A stretch of 64,000 nucleotides of DNA from JAICND01 sp040905905 (GTDB taxonomy: Bacteria; Actinomycetota; Acidimicrobiia; Spongiisociales; ZC4RG35). The notes below the pieces were generated by a model. It saw only the letters and a list, made by a program, of their open reading frames with translations, ran no database searches and was not told the DNA's origin. Positions within the stretch are counted from its first letter, which is position 1; the number at the start of each line of letters is the position of its first letter. The DNA is taken from the NCBI GenBank assembly GCA_040905905.1, contig JBBDQN010000047.1:20731-84730 (forward strand), in the 5' to 3' direction. Below, piece after piece: positions 33,601 through 41,023 of this stretch. The position numbers and the translations under genes were made by a program.

Positions 33601-35149
33601 TGCGAGCGAGGCGGCCCACGATCACCGATGGGGACGCACTGGAATCGTTGGCTTGTATGAGCGCAGCAGCACCTGCCACCACAGCAGCGGAGGCCGAGGT
33701 TCCGGTCACAGTTCCGATCGAGGAAGTAATGCCCACGCCAGGGGCCACCATGAACACTGCGTTGCTCTGATTGCTTCCAGCCCAGACAGCGTCTGACGAA
33801 TCTGTTGCGCCAACCCCCACGACCCTCGCGAGACCGGCCGGGTAGGTGGGGGCGCTTCCGCCGTCGTTGCCGGCGGCGGCAACCAGGACCACGCCATTGG
33901 CCCAGGCGTAATCAACGGCGAATTGGAGGGCGGCACTCTCGCCCGGGTTGGAGAAGGCCATTAGAACAACGTCGGCGCCGTTCTCGACCGCCCAAACAAG
34001 GCCGGTGATGATGTCGCTGTCCTGACCAGTGCCGTCGTCACCGAGGACCCGGACAGGCATGATGTTTACACCCGCATATGCAACGCCTGCAATCCCAGTC
34101 CCGTCGTCGTCGTTGGCGGCGGCGATGGTGGCCACGTGGGTACCGTGGCCGCTGGCATCGGTGGTGGGGTCGGTCCCGTCAAATGACCAACCGCTGACTA
34201 CCCGACCAGCCAGGTCGGGGTTGGCGGCATCGACACCTGTGTCGAGCACGGCAATGGTTGAGCTGCCCAGGGGCGCGACGACGCCATAGACCTCTTCCCA
34301 GCCAATTAGGGGCAGGGCCCACTGATCCGCATAGCCAGGATCGTTGGGGACGGCCTCGGCCGTGCGGGGCAGGTCAACGTCGACGCTCACGACTGCGGGA
34401 TCGGCGGCGAAAGCCGCGATCGAGCCTTCAACCGCCTCGGGGGCGACCGCCACCATGTGGAGCCGGAGTACGTCAATCACCGCGGTCTCCACTCCGCCGT
34501 GGGACACGATGACGGCAGCCTGTTCCTCCTGGCTGAGACCGGCCACCAGCTTCACGATCAGCGTCGAAGCGGTGGAGAGATCAAGGGTGGGAACCGACGG
34601 AACTGTGGTGGTCGTTGTTGTGGTCTCCTCGACCGAAGCCGCGGTCGTTGTTGTGGTCTCCTCCACCGGAGCCGCGGTCGTGGTTGTGGTCTCCTCCACC
34701 GGAGCCGCGGTCACGGTCGTTGTCTCGTCGTCGGCAAGTTCGCAGGTGACCTCGACTGCAACCGTGGCAGTGTCCGTGCCGAAAAGGCCATCTGAAACGG
34801 TGTAGGTAAAGGATTCAGGACCACAGAAGTCGAGGCCGGGCTCGTAGGTGAGGGAGGTGCTGTCGCTACTTATCACGACGCTGCCGTTGGCGCCTTGGCC
34901 GACCTCGGTAATGACCAGGGCGCCGCCTTCGACAACGGCGTCATTTCCTAAGACGTCAATAGAGTTGGCGACGCTGTCCTGGGCAACAGTGGCATTGTCA
35001 TCAACCGCGTCGGTGGCGAGCACTGTGTCAGCCCACGAGACACCGCTGGTGACCAACACGAAGCAAACGGCTAACGCCCAAGCCCGCGATGGCGTGTAGT
35101 AGCGCCTTATCTTGCGCGCCAGATGCCGACCGCGACTAACGCGTATCAA
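30614..35149 (-). CDS. Giant secreted subtilase with cadherin-like and repeated DUF11-type domains (interrupted by assembly gap)
   Basis: The TTG start at 35149 is preceded by GGGAGG. A signal peptide ends at SWA (residue 40). Residues about 42-137 form a cadherin/Big_9-like domain, followed by a Thr-rich linker (EETTTTTAAPV repeats, 142-183). The S8 peptidase has Asp303 (VLDTG), His335 (SGHGTH), Asn428 (AAGND) and Ser485 (GTSAS), so it should be active. Then come tandem conserved-repeat (DUF11/DUF7507-like) domains that read KSA(N/S)PTT(F/Y) or LTKDGTYQGDL..., and a C-terminal about 330 residues of unknown type. No sorting signal is seen at the C terminus. A 100-N gap lies in the repeats, so the true length is unknown. 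Likely a cell-surface or released protease or adhesin. Confidence 0.8.
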   Translation of the reverse strand: MIRVSRGRHLARKIRRYYTPSRAWALAVCFVLVTSGVSWADTVLATDAVDDNATVAQDSVANSIDVLGNDAVVEGGALVITEVGQGANGSVVISSDSTSLTYEPGLDFCGPESFTYTVSDGLFGTDTATVAVEVTCELADDETTTVTAAPVEETTTTTAAPVEETTTTTAASVEETTTTTTTVPSVPTLDLSTASTLIVKLVAGLSQEEQAAVIVSHGGVETAVIDVLRLHMVAVAPEAVEGSIAAFAADPAVVSVDVDLPRTAEAVPNDPGYADQWALPLIGWEEVYGVVAPLGSSTIAVLDTGVDAANPDLAGRVVSGWSFDGTDPTTDASGHGTHVATIAAANDDDGTGIAGVAYAGVNIMPVRVLGDDGTGQDSDIITGLVWAVENGADVVLMAFSNPGESAALQFAVDYAWANGVVLVAAAGNDGGSAPTYPAGLARVVGVGATDSSDAVWAGSNQSNAVFMVAPGVGITSSIGTVTGTSASAAVVAGAAALIQANDSSASPSVIVGRLARNAEAVDGVAGNGRLHLGRALIDESTEGVTPAGAPGGGPIVGPYVASVVQTGTLTLLEADCATPKLTFVLGDAICARGEVTGVSGASANSFRIQWFRNSIGALNLVRSTLFSGLVNGSVRTDTFTPDTATPWVVVLCRQEQSNSCASGQQLDTKTFTVSAAAELTLAKSANPTTFTAASEAITYTYEVTNSGDVALAGPVTVIDDRATVTCPDVDTVGNNDEFLDPDESITCTASYTITAADVTAKSVTNTATATADGTDSNEAQVTVNLRALSLVKSASPTTYTAAGQVIGYSYLVTNIGNVGIAGPITVGDDKSTDETCPDVDTVGNNDEFLDPSESITCTASYTITQPDLDNGSVTNTAFASGGSPTTTSNAGTATVSAIQVAELTLTKDGTYQGDLGRAEVGDXXXXXXXXXXXXXXXXXXXXXXXXXXXXXXXXXXSNIASDTVLLPQVATLELTKDGTYQGDLGRAEVGDEIDYAFTVTNTGNVTLTEVAVSDSLGITVTCDDATLAPDASTDCDATYTITQADIDDGQVANTATATAEGPQGQDASNIASDTVLLPQVATLELEKSAAPTTYNTVGQTISYSFLVTNTGNVTLTNLSVIDSHVTTVSCPSTTIAAGTTVTCTGSYTTTQADVDNGSVTNTATASAQGPQGQPASHTDSATVNVVLVSTSALTHSAAKSTTEISNQLVTNFEILLNGQNIIVATNPGQFFYHQWATNPYSITTSWEFELDWTDKFEAQTSDGNPINAFIQMPGSSTFTNWTSHSTDICWTTANGCPANKGQISVNDVPAGATVWVMAHIDFKPKGSNISTLTPNPMQRPVTYGPLSSSIIIHNQESPAVVGTSFSSTTVIGRGKKVTMLYGTATSPSGAVMVDTWVQVKQGTNTATTKTDSGGSYVFFDGQGCSAYDGIHGSCTGTWTTALNFGTGNVSSTVTFFGQGASPTGSEMFPAGIKAEVRTATQALPLATITTPSYTFTVKKGDAHNRDFKFKN
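31911..32437 (-). repeat. Near-identical 333-bp domain repeats flanking the gap
   Basis: One full 111-residue repeat unit spans 31911-32243, and the next begins identically at 32244. The sequence after the gap (32383 on) matches position 32176 of the first copy. With a 333-bp period this means at least 126 more bases are missing than the N run shows (true gap 226 bases or 226 plus a multiple of 333). Confidence 0.75.
32283..32382. other. Assembly gap (100 N)
   Basis: Exactly 100 Ns, the usual placeholder for a gap of unknown size. It lies inside near-identical repeats, which explains why assembly failed. Confidence 0.97.
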
Positions 35150-35283
35150 AAAAGCCTCCCAGCTTTAGGCGGCCGGAGCCACCCCATCCCTGTTCCCTGA
35201 ACTCGTTGAGGCTAACTCATCTCAGGTCGACAACAAAGGGGTCGTTGGGACCAGACGCCAGAGCCTCAATCAGCTCCGAGTTA

Positions 35284-36558
35284 CTAGCGATTCGCCACCA
35301 AACGGGTGATGTCCCCGTTGTGGGTGACAACCAGGATCTCACCGGCGCCATCGAGACCGAAGGCGTTGACCTGACCCGGACTTCCCAACTCTTCGGTATG
35401 GTCAAGTTGCTCGGTCGCCTCGCCGTTGACCCATTTGAAGCTACGCACGAAACCCTGGCACCAGTCGGCGTAGAAGTAAGTACCGGCCAATTCGGGTATT
35501 GCGGTTCCTCGATAGACGTGGCCGCCGGTGACGGCACAGCCTCCACCGGGGTTGTCGTATTCGAGGGCGGGCACCACGTAGTCGGTGGGATCACAGGGAT
35601 CCTCCTGGAAGCAAATCGTCCCCTCTACGTTTGCCCAACCAAGATTGGAGCCGCCACCGGTGTCCAAGGAAAGGACGTTGATCTCTTCCCGGGCGCCAAA
35701 ACCGACGTCACCTATATATATGTAGCCGCCGACGGAATCGATCCCAAACCGCCAGGGGTTGCGCAAACCGTAGGCCCAAACCTCAGGGCCACCTCCGCCA
35801 TCGGCGAACGGGTTGTCGGAAGGGATCTCGTAGGGGTCGCCGCTGTCGATGTCGATCCGCAGGATCTTCCCAAAGAAACCCTCCGGGTTCTGGCCTTGGT
35901 CGCTGGCGTTGGCTCCGTCGCCAGAGGAAATCCACAGATAGCCGTCGGGGCCGAACTCGAGCATGCCCCCGTAATGCCGAATGTCGGTGGACCGCGGTGG
36001 CTGCTCAAGGTCGATCAGCACTCTTTCGCTATCAGGATCGGCTGCATCCTCGGTGGCGGCGAACTCCACCAGACGACGGTTGGCCGAGTTGCCTACGTAG
36101 TAGACAAAGATCCGGCCGTCGGTTGGGAAGTCGGGATGGAGGGCGAAACCGAGCATTCCCTGTTCGATTCCGTCAAAGGCAACCCGATCCTGGATATCTA
36201 GGAACGATTCGGGTCGGATGCTGCCATCTGCCTCGATAATCCGAATCCGACCCGGCCGTTCGACCACCCAGATGCGATCGCTACCAGTAGGCGAAACGGC
36301 ATAAGTCGGCTGCTGCATCCCGGAAGCCACCGGCTCCAGGCGGAGGCCAGTGAGAGCATCCAGCGTGGTGGATGGGCCTTCGCTCCCGGTGGTGGAGGAA
36401 CCGCCATCCGTTGTCGTGGTAACACTTGTGGTGGAAGTGGTGGGAGCCGCTTGGCCATCACCGCTCAAAGCCCTCACGACCACCCCTCCAAGGAAGATCA
36501 TCGAAAAGAGACCGATCAGCAGCCCGACACGTCTTTCGATCGATGGTCCCGCCGGCAT
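35284..36558 (-). CDS. Secreted PQQ-dependent sugar dehydrogenase (GSDH-like beta-propeller)
   Basis: A 424-residue protein with an N-terminal signal or anchor helix (VGLLIGLFSMIFLGGVVVRAL), a Thr/Ser-rich linker (TTSTTSVTTTTDGGSSTT), and then a six-bladed propeller of the soluble glucose dehydrogenase / YliI type: RIWVVERPGRIRII, GMLGFALHPDF, RHYGGMLEFGPDGYLWISSGDG, EVWAYGLRNPWRFGID, GYIYIGDVG. The blade His/Asp residues around HYGG and GDG are those that hold PQQ and Ca in the family. The natural substrate (aldose or another sugar) is not predictable. It lies 134 bases from the subtilase on the same strand; both are extracellular and may be co-regulated. Confidence 0.82.
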   Translation of the reverse strand: MPAGPSIERRVGLLIGLFSMIFLGGVVVRALSGDGQAAPTTSTTSVTTTTDGGSSTTGSEGPSTTLDALTGLRLEPVASGMQQPTYAVSPTGSDRIWVVERPGRIRIIEADGSIRPESFLDIQDRVAFDGIEQGMLGFALHPDFPTDGRIFVYYVGNSANRRLVEFAATEDAADPDSERVLIDLEQPPRSTDIRHYGGMLEFGPDGYLWISSGDGANASDQGQNPEGFFGKILRIDIDSGDPYEIPSDNPFADGGGGPEVWAYGLRNPWRFGIDSVGGYIYIGDVGFGAREEINVLSLDTGGGSNLGWANVEGTICFQEDPCDPTDYVVPALEYDNPGGGCAVTGGHVYRGTAIPELAGTYFYADWCQGFVRSFKWVNGEATEQLDHTEELGSPGQVNAFGLDGAGEILVVTHNGDITRLVANR

Positions 36559-36610
36559 CGGGGCGGGAGTCTAGGAGCGCCGGGCGGGTCTCACTCAGAG
36601 GGCTTTGAGT

Positions 36611-36638
36611 TTGACTTCCACCCTATAACGGGTATCAA
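36611..36638 (+). promoter_or_regulatory. Promoter of ferredoxin gene (leaderless)
   Basis: TTGACT (36611-36616) and TATCAA (36633-36638) are 16 bp apart. The expected start of transcription falls on or next to the ATG at 36645, so the mRNA would be leaderless. No ribosome site is seen, which agrees. Confidence 0.45.
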
Positions 36639-36644
36639 TTAGCC

Positions 36645-36950
36645 ATGGCCCAAGCGACAAAACTGCTGGTCTGGATTGATCAGGACCTCTGCACGGGCGA
36701 CGGGATCTGCGAGGAGATCACGCCCGATGTATTTACCGCTCGCGATGACGGGTTGTGGGTGGTGAAAGAGGAAGCCAAACACTTCGGGAAAACCATCATT
36801 TACGACGGCGCCGAAGGTGATGGACACGGCCCCGATGGCGCCAGAGGTTTGGCCAGGATCCCTGACAATCTGATCGAAGATGCCCTCGAATCCGCAGAAG
36901 AATGCCCGGGTGAGTGCATCATGATCGAGCCGATCCCCAGCAACAGTTGA
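36645..36950 (+). CDS. Small ferredoxin (3Fe-4S/4Fe-4S type)
   Basis: A 101-residue single-cluster ferredoxin. Cys16 and Cys22 lie in CTGDGIC (C-x5-C, where a 4Fe-4S protein would have C-x2-C-x2-C), and Cys87 and Cys91 in CPGEC. A 3Fe-4S cluster is therefore likely, as in ferredoxins that serve actinobacterial P450s. The middle segment (about 45-70, GKTIIYDGAEGDGHGPDGARGL) is an insertion. It is monocistronic and convergent with rsfS. No reductase or P450 lies nearby, so its partner is unknown. Confidence 0.82.
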   Translation: MAQATKLLVWIDQDLCTGDGICEEITPDVFTARDDGLWVVKEEAKHFGKTIIYDGAEGDGHGPDGARGLARIPDNLIEDALESAEECPGECIMIEPIPSNS

Positions 36951-36971
36951 ACCAGCGGTGTCTAAGACGAT

Positions 36972-37340
36972 CTAAGCCAGATCTGAGGCTGCCGGCGCCC
37001 ATTCGATAACAGGGGCATCCCGCCACAACCGCTCAAGGTCGTAATAGTCGCGGGCGGGTTGTTGGAAGATGTGGACCATGACGTCCCCGTAGTCCAGCAA
37101 CACCCATTCCGCCTCGGTGCGGCCCTCGTCCCGGAGCGGGGAGCGGCCTGCTTCCTTGAGGAGTTCTTCGACCCGGTCGGCCAGCGTCTGGACATGGGGT
37201 CGGGACGTACCAGAGGCAATGACGAACACGTCGGTGATGACGAACAAGTCCCCGACCTCCAGCAGCACTATTCCCTGACCCTTCTTATCGGCAATCGCGT
37301 CTGCTGCGAGCCGGGCGAGAGTTGTTGCGTCGACGGCCAC
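36972..37340 (-). CDS. rsfS: Ribosome silencing factor
   Basis: A RsfS/Iojap protein that binds L14 and prevents subunit joining on starvation. ADKKGQGIVLLEVGDLFVITDVFVIASGTSRPHVQTLADRVEE and DYGDVMVHIFQQPARDYYDLERLW are typical. I use GTG 37340 (122 residues, MAVDATTLARLAADAI); AAGGAGG lies just before it but with only two bases between, so the start is a little uncertain. It is 23 bases behind nadD, the usual neighbour in actinobacteria. Confidence 0.9.
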   Translation of the reverse strand: MAVDATTLARLAADAIADKKGQGIVLLEVGDLFVITDVFVIASGTSRPHVQTLADRVEELLKEAGRSPLRDEGRTEAEWVLLDYGDVMVHIFQQPARDYYDLERLWRDAPVIEWAPAASDLA

Positions 37341-37363
37341 TACCTCCTTGGACAGGATTGAGA

Positions 37364-37933
37364 CTACCCCTGGTAGAGCTTTTGTTCGTCGAGATACTGA
37401 TAGACCGCATCGGTCACCAGAAAGCGGAAGCCCAATTCCGCTGCCACCCGATGTCGGATGTCGGTGCCACTGACAGGGAGCGGGGGCATTTCCAGCCATC
37501 GATCCACCTTGACCACTTCATCCACCTCGGTCCGTTCCACCCCGGGTCGGGGTACTACCGCGATTCGGGACCGGGCCAGCACGTGCTCGGACCGGTCCCA
37601 GGTGGGAAGCCCGCGGGCCGCATCAGCCCCCAGGATCAGCACCAACTCTTCGTCAGCTCCAAAACTGTCGAGGGTATCGGCGGTGTAGGTCCAGCCATCT
37701 CTATGAACCTCCCGTTCGTCAGCCTGAAAGTAGTCGACTCCGGCCACGGCCCGACGGCTCATCTCCCAGCGATGATGGGCAGCGCTTACCTGCCGACCGG
37801 CTTTTTGCCAGGGTGAACCCGCCGGCATGAAGATGACCCGATCAAGGCCAAGTTGGCGATAGGCGACCTCTCCGGCCAGCAGATGGGCGATGTGGGGTGG
37901 GTCGAAGGTTCCGCCAAGCAGACCGCTGCGCAC
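37364..37933 (-). CDS. nadD: Nicotinate-mononucleotide adenylyltransferase
   Basis: An enzyme of NAD synthesis that adenylylates nicotinate mononucleotide. GLLGGTFDPPHIAHLLAGEVA holds the GGTFDPxH nucleotide motif, and PLPVSGTDIRHRVA is the ISSTxIR-type second motif (here SGTDIR). The best start is GTG 37933 (189 residues). This start lies 92 bases inside the M23 peptidase gene in another frame, an unusually long overlap. The product has normal length from there. Confidence 0.9.
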   Translation of the reverse strand: MRSGLLGGTFDPPHIAHLLAGEVAYRQLGLDRVIFMPAGSPWQKAGRQVSAAHHRWEMSRRAVAGVDYFQADEREVHRDGWTYTADTLDSFGADEELVLILGADAARGLPTWDRSEHVLARSRIAVVPRPGVERTEVDEVVKVDRWLEMPPLPVSGTDIRHRVAAELGFRFLVTDAVYQYLDEQKLYQG

Positions 37934-38384
37934 GCAAGCCAGGATAGGTAGACGCCTGTGGTGGCGGCAGCAGGTAGACGTGGCCGATCCGCCGGCAACT
38001 GAAATACGGCGCCGGATCGAGATAGCGACCGTGCTCACGCAGCGAAAGGTGAACGGCGGGACGTCCGTGTGCGACACCGGAACGCCCCAACTCCTCTCCA
38101 ACCCGGACAACCTCACCCGGGGAAGCGGTGACGCTAGTGAGGTAGGAAACCGAAACGAGGATTCCTCCTCCGGGGTCGACGGTGACCGTGCGCATCCCCG
38201 CAACAGTGCCGGCAAAGCTGACTCGTCCCGCCACCGGGGAACCGACCACGGTGCCCACTGGCGCGGCGAAATCGACCCCCCAGTGACCACCGAATTGGCC
38301 CACCGGGGCGAATTGCTCGACAACCGGGCCGGGCACCGGAGCCTGGAGACAAATCGCAAATGTGGCGGCGACAAAGAGATTCAT
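37842..38384 (-). CDS. M23-family (LytM-like) peptidase or degenerate relative
   Basis: From ATG 38384 a 180-residue protein with a short hydrophobic leader (MNLFVAATFAICL) and an M23 domain: GGHWGVDFAAPVGTVVGSPVAGRV (H-x3-D zinc motif), GILVSVSYLTSV, GEVVRVGEELGRSGVAHGRPAVHLSLREHGRYLDPAPYF. The last zinc motif is HLS rather than the usual HLH, so the metal site may be incomplete and the protein may be a regulator of another wall hydrolase. The tail after PYF overlaps the nadD start in a different frame and is probably not meaningful. Confidence 0.7.
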   Translation of the reverse strand: MNLFVAATFAICLQAPVPGPVVEQFAPVGQFGGHWGVDFAAPVGTVVGSPVAGRVSFAGTVAGMRTVTVDPGGGILVSVSYLTSVTASPGEVVRVGEELGRSGVAHGRPAVHLSLREHGRYLDPAPYFSCRRIGHVYLLPPPQASTYPGLRAQRSAWRNLRPTPHRPSAGRRGRLSPTWP

Positions 38385-38492
38385 CGAGCTGACCTGGCCC
38401 GAACGTATCGCACTGGGTCGACCAGGGGAAGGGGGTCCTCTTCCAGTCTCTGGGTCTCGAAACCTCTGCTTTCCGCAGTGGGCTACCGTTCT

Positions 38493-39560
38493 TTGGTCCC
38501 AAGAAGAGAGCACAGTCTGCCCAGCAATTCCAAGTCGAAAAACCGAATCGGGCTTATGGGTTTTGGCCGAATCGGTAGAAACACATTTCGGTTGTTGGTC
38601 GACCACCCCGAGCTCGAGGTGGCGGCTATCGCCGATGTCGACGATCCGGCCGGCCTGGCCTACCTCCTGAAATACGACTCGATCCATGGCCGCTTCCCCC
38701 GCCCGATCTCATATACCAACGGCACCCTTTCGATGGATGATCGCTCCATTGCCTTCCTTACGGCCCGTGAGCCAAAGGAGGTGCCCTGGGGGGCACTAGG
38801 GGTGGAGCTGGTAGTGGACACAACCGGTATCTATCGAACATCCGGGGCGACTGATGCCCACCTGGCCGCCGGCGCCAAACGAGTGGTGGTCGCCTCTACA
38901 CCCGAGCATCCGGGTGAAATTCCGGTGTTGCTGAGAGGGATCAACGATCGGGTGCTCACCCCGACAACCAAGGTGGTGGCCCTAGGTTCCAACACGTCCA
39001 ACGCGGTGGCGCCGATCCTTCGGATTCTCGACAATGCCCTCGGGATCGAACTGGCCTTCTTTACGACTGTTCACGCCATGACCAATAACCAGAGGCTGGC
39101 AGATGTCCCCGGTACCGATTTTCGGACCTCGAGGGCGGCGGGTGAGAACATCATCCCGGCCGACACCAACTCCCCCGAAATCCTGACCCAGGTTATGCCC
39201 GAGCTGGCGGGCAAGTTGCAGGCGATGGCTCTCAACGTTCCCGTGGCGGATGGTTCGACTGTCGATCTGACCATGATCGTCGCTCAACCTACGAGCCGCG
39301 AAGCCGTCAACGCAGCGGTGGCCGCCGCCTCTACAGGTCGGTTCAGCGGCTTGATCGAGTTCACGGCCGACCCAATCGTTTCGAGCGACGTGCGATCGTC
39401 GACCTTTTCGGGGGTCTTCGACAGCCTCAGCACCATGGTGATGGAGGAAACGATGGTCAAGACCATCACCTGGTTCAACAACGGCTGGGGGTACTCCGCT
39501 CGGATCGTGGAGGTTCTCGAACAGATGGCAGGTCATCTGGCAACCGGAGGTGGGCAATGA
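38493..39560 (+). CDS. GAPDH-like protein lacking the catalytic cysteine
   Basis: The whole length matches glyceraldehyde-3-phosphate dehydrogenase (GFGRIGRNTFR; VHAMTNNQRLADVP; NNGWGYSARIVEVLEQM), but the active-site block differs. The SNASCTTNC of true enzymes is replaced by LGSNTSNAV, with no Cys. The phosphate-binding TTTGAAKA block is ADTNSPEI, and the Arg of RVPVPDG is Asn (NVPVADG). The His of VHA remains. It cannot form a thioacyl enzyme, so it is a pseudoenzyme or has a new role. The start is uncertain: TTG 38493 keeps the first strand (NRIGLMGFGR), while ATG 38556 would cut it. It overlaps the intact gap gene by four bases (ATGA), so the two are co-translated. Confidence 0.82.
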   Translation: MVPRREHSLPSNSKSKNRIGLMGFGRIGRNTFRLLVDHPELEVAAIADVDDPAGLAYLLKYDSIHGRFPRPISYTNGTLSMDDRSIAFLTAREPKEVPWGALGVELVVDTTGIYRTSGATDAHLAAGAKRVVVASTPEHPGEIPVLLRGINDRVLTPTTKVVALGSNTSNAVAPILRILDNALGIELAFFTTVHAMTNNQRLADVPGTDFRTSRAAGENIIPADTNSPEILTQVMPELAGKLQAMALNVPVADGSTVDLTMIVAQPTSREAVNAAVAAASTGRFSGLIEFTADPIVSSDVRSSTFSGVFDSLSTMVMEETMVKTITWFNNGWGYSARIVEVLEQMAGHLATGGGQ

Positions 39561-40585
39561 GCATCAGAGTGGCGATCAACGGCTTTGGCCGGATCGGGAG
39601 GGCCGTTTTCCGCATCATCGCCGAGCGTCCCCAATCGGAAATTGAGATTGTGGCCATCAACGATCTCGCCGACGATGACGTCCTTGCCTATCTGCTCGAG
39701 TACGACTCAGTGATGGGCCCCTTCGAACAGGAGGTTGCCGTCGCCGACGGGGTGATGACTGTGGGCAAGCACAAGGTTCACATGCTCTTCGAGAAGAACC
39801 CTGCCCTCCTTCCCTGGAAGAGCCTCGACATCGACGTCGTGGTCGAGTCGACTGGCGTTTTCCGGACCAGGCAAGCCCTCAACAAACACATCGAGGCCGG
39901 GGCCCGCCGGGTGATACTCACAGTCCCCGCTGACGACGAGATCGACCAGACGGTGGTCCTCGGGGTCAACGACCAGGAGCTCGACGCCAACGACATCATC
40001 GTGTCCAACGCTTCCTGCACCACCAACTGCCTGGCGCCTTTGGCCAAGGTGCTTGACGAGAGCTTCGGCATCAACCGGGGCCTCATGACCACGGTCCACG
40101 CCTACACCAACGACCAGCGGCTCGCCGACGTGCCGCACAAGGATCTGCGACGCAGCCGGGCCGCCACCGAGAACATCATCCCCACCACGACCGGGGCCGC
40201 CAAAGCAGTTGGCAAGGTCTACCCCAAGCTCAACGGAAAGCTCCATGGCATGGCCATGCGGGTGCCGGTGCCGGACGGGTCCACCGTCGATCTGGTGGTA
40301 GAGGTCAATCGTCCGGTGACCGTCGAGGAAGTAAACGCGGCCGTGCGTCAGGCCGCCGAAGGCCCCCTCGCCGGAGTGCTGCAATACACCGAGGACCCCA
40401 TCGTCTCAACAGACGTCATCGGCAATCCCCACAGCTCGATCTTCGACGCCCAGGGAACCAAGGTTCTCGGCGGCACCCTCGTCAAGGTGCTGTCGTGGTA
40501 CGACAACGAGTGGGGTTACTCAAGCAGGGTGGTGGACCTGATCGAACGCCTCGGCGTCATCATTAAGGAGCAGGCCTCCGCCTGA
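39557..40585 (+). CDS. gap: Glyceraldehyde-3-phosphate dehydrogenase
   Basis: A 342-residue canonical type I GAPDH with a complete active site: SNASCTTNCLAPLAK, VHAYTNDQRLADVPHKDLRRSRAATENIIPTTTGAAKAVG, AMRVPVPDGSTVDL, WYDNEWGYSSRVVDLI. NGFGRIGR opens the NAD fold; the Asn-Asp-Leu that follows (AINDLADDD) suggests NAD rather than NADP. It catalyses glyceraldehyde 3-phosphate to 1,3-bisphosphoglycerate in glycolysis. pgk and tpi do not follow, unlike in many bacteria. Translation is coupled to the upstream pseudoenzyme. Confidence 0.95.
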   Translation: MSIRVAINGFGRIGRAVFRIIAERPQSEIEIVAINDLADDDVLAYLLEYDSVMGPFEQEVAVADGVMTVGKHKVHMLFEKNPALLPWKSLDIDVVVESTGVFRTRQALNKHIEAGARRVILTVPADDEIDQTVVLGVNDQELDANDIIVSNASCTTNCLAPLAKVLDESFGINRGLMTTVHAYTNDQRLADVPHKDLRRSRAATENIIPTTTGAAKAVGKVYPKLNGKLHGMAMRVPVPDGSTVDLVVEVNRPVTVEEVNAAVRQAAEGPLAGVLQYTEDPIVSTDVIGNPHSSIFDAQGTKVLGGTLVKVLSWYDNEWGYSSRVVDLIERLGVIIKEQASA

Positions 40586-40669
40586 CCTGGCCTCTTTCCC
40601 GTTCTGGCTCGGATGCCTGCTCCCCTGGTGTCGATCGTCCGAGCCAAAAGCGGGGAAGACGCAGTGGTT

Positions 40670-41014
40670 TCAGTCGTCCGGGAGGATCCGGCTCAGGACC
40701 GCGGACACGATGGCGATTATCAACCCTCCCAGAACCGCCGACCAGAAGCCGTCGACGGTGAGATTGTCCATCAAGGCGGCGGTAATTCCGAGCAACGCGG
40801 CGTTGATGACAAGGGCGAACAGGCCAAGAGTCAGAATCAGAACGGGCAGGGAGAACAGCTTGAAGATCGGTTTGAGGAAGGCGTTGATGAGCCCGAAGAC
40901 GAGTGCCACCAAGAGGATCCCCCAGATATTGCCGGTCAGTTCGATCCCGTCGAGAATTTGGTCGGCCACCCAGAGGGCAGCTGCATTGATGAGAACCCGA
41001 ACGACAAGTCGCAC
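40670..41014 (-). CDS. Phage_holin_4_2 / YvlD-family membrane protein
   Basis: A 114-residue protein with four membrane helices and the family pattern NIWGILLVALVFGLINAFLKPIFKLFSLPVLILTLGLFALVINAALL. Despite the domain name, these proteins are widespread in non-phage genomes and have no established function. The gene starts 10 bases after the CoxL-like gene ends on the same strand, so it may be read as its last gene. Confidence 0.82.
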   Translation of the reverse strand: MRLVVRVLINAAALWVADQILDGIELTGNIWGILLVALVFGLINAFLKPIFKLFSLPVLILTLGLFALVINAALLGITAALMDNLTVDGFWSAVLGGLIIAIVSAVLSRILPDD

Positions 41015-41023
41015 GATTCGATC

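Noticed and set aside
37890..38492. Long 5' extension of the first GAPDH frame
   Set aside because: It runs antisense through the M23 peptidase and nadD start, has no dehydrogenase similarity and no ribosome site; homology begins only near 38535.
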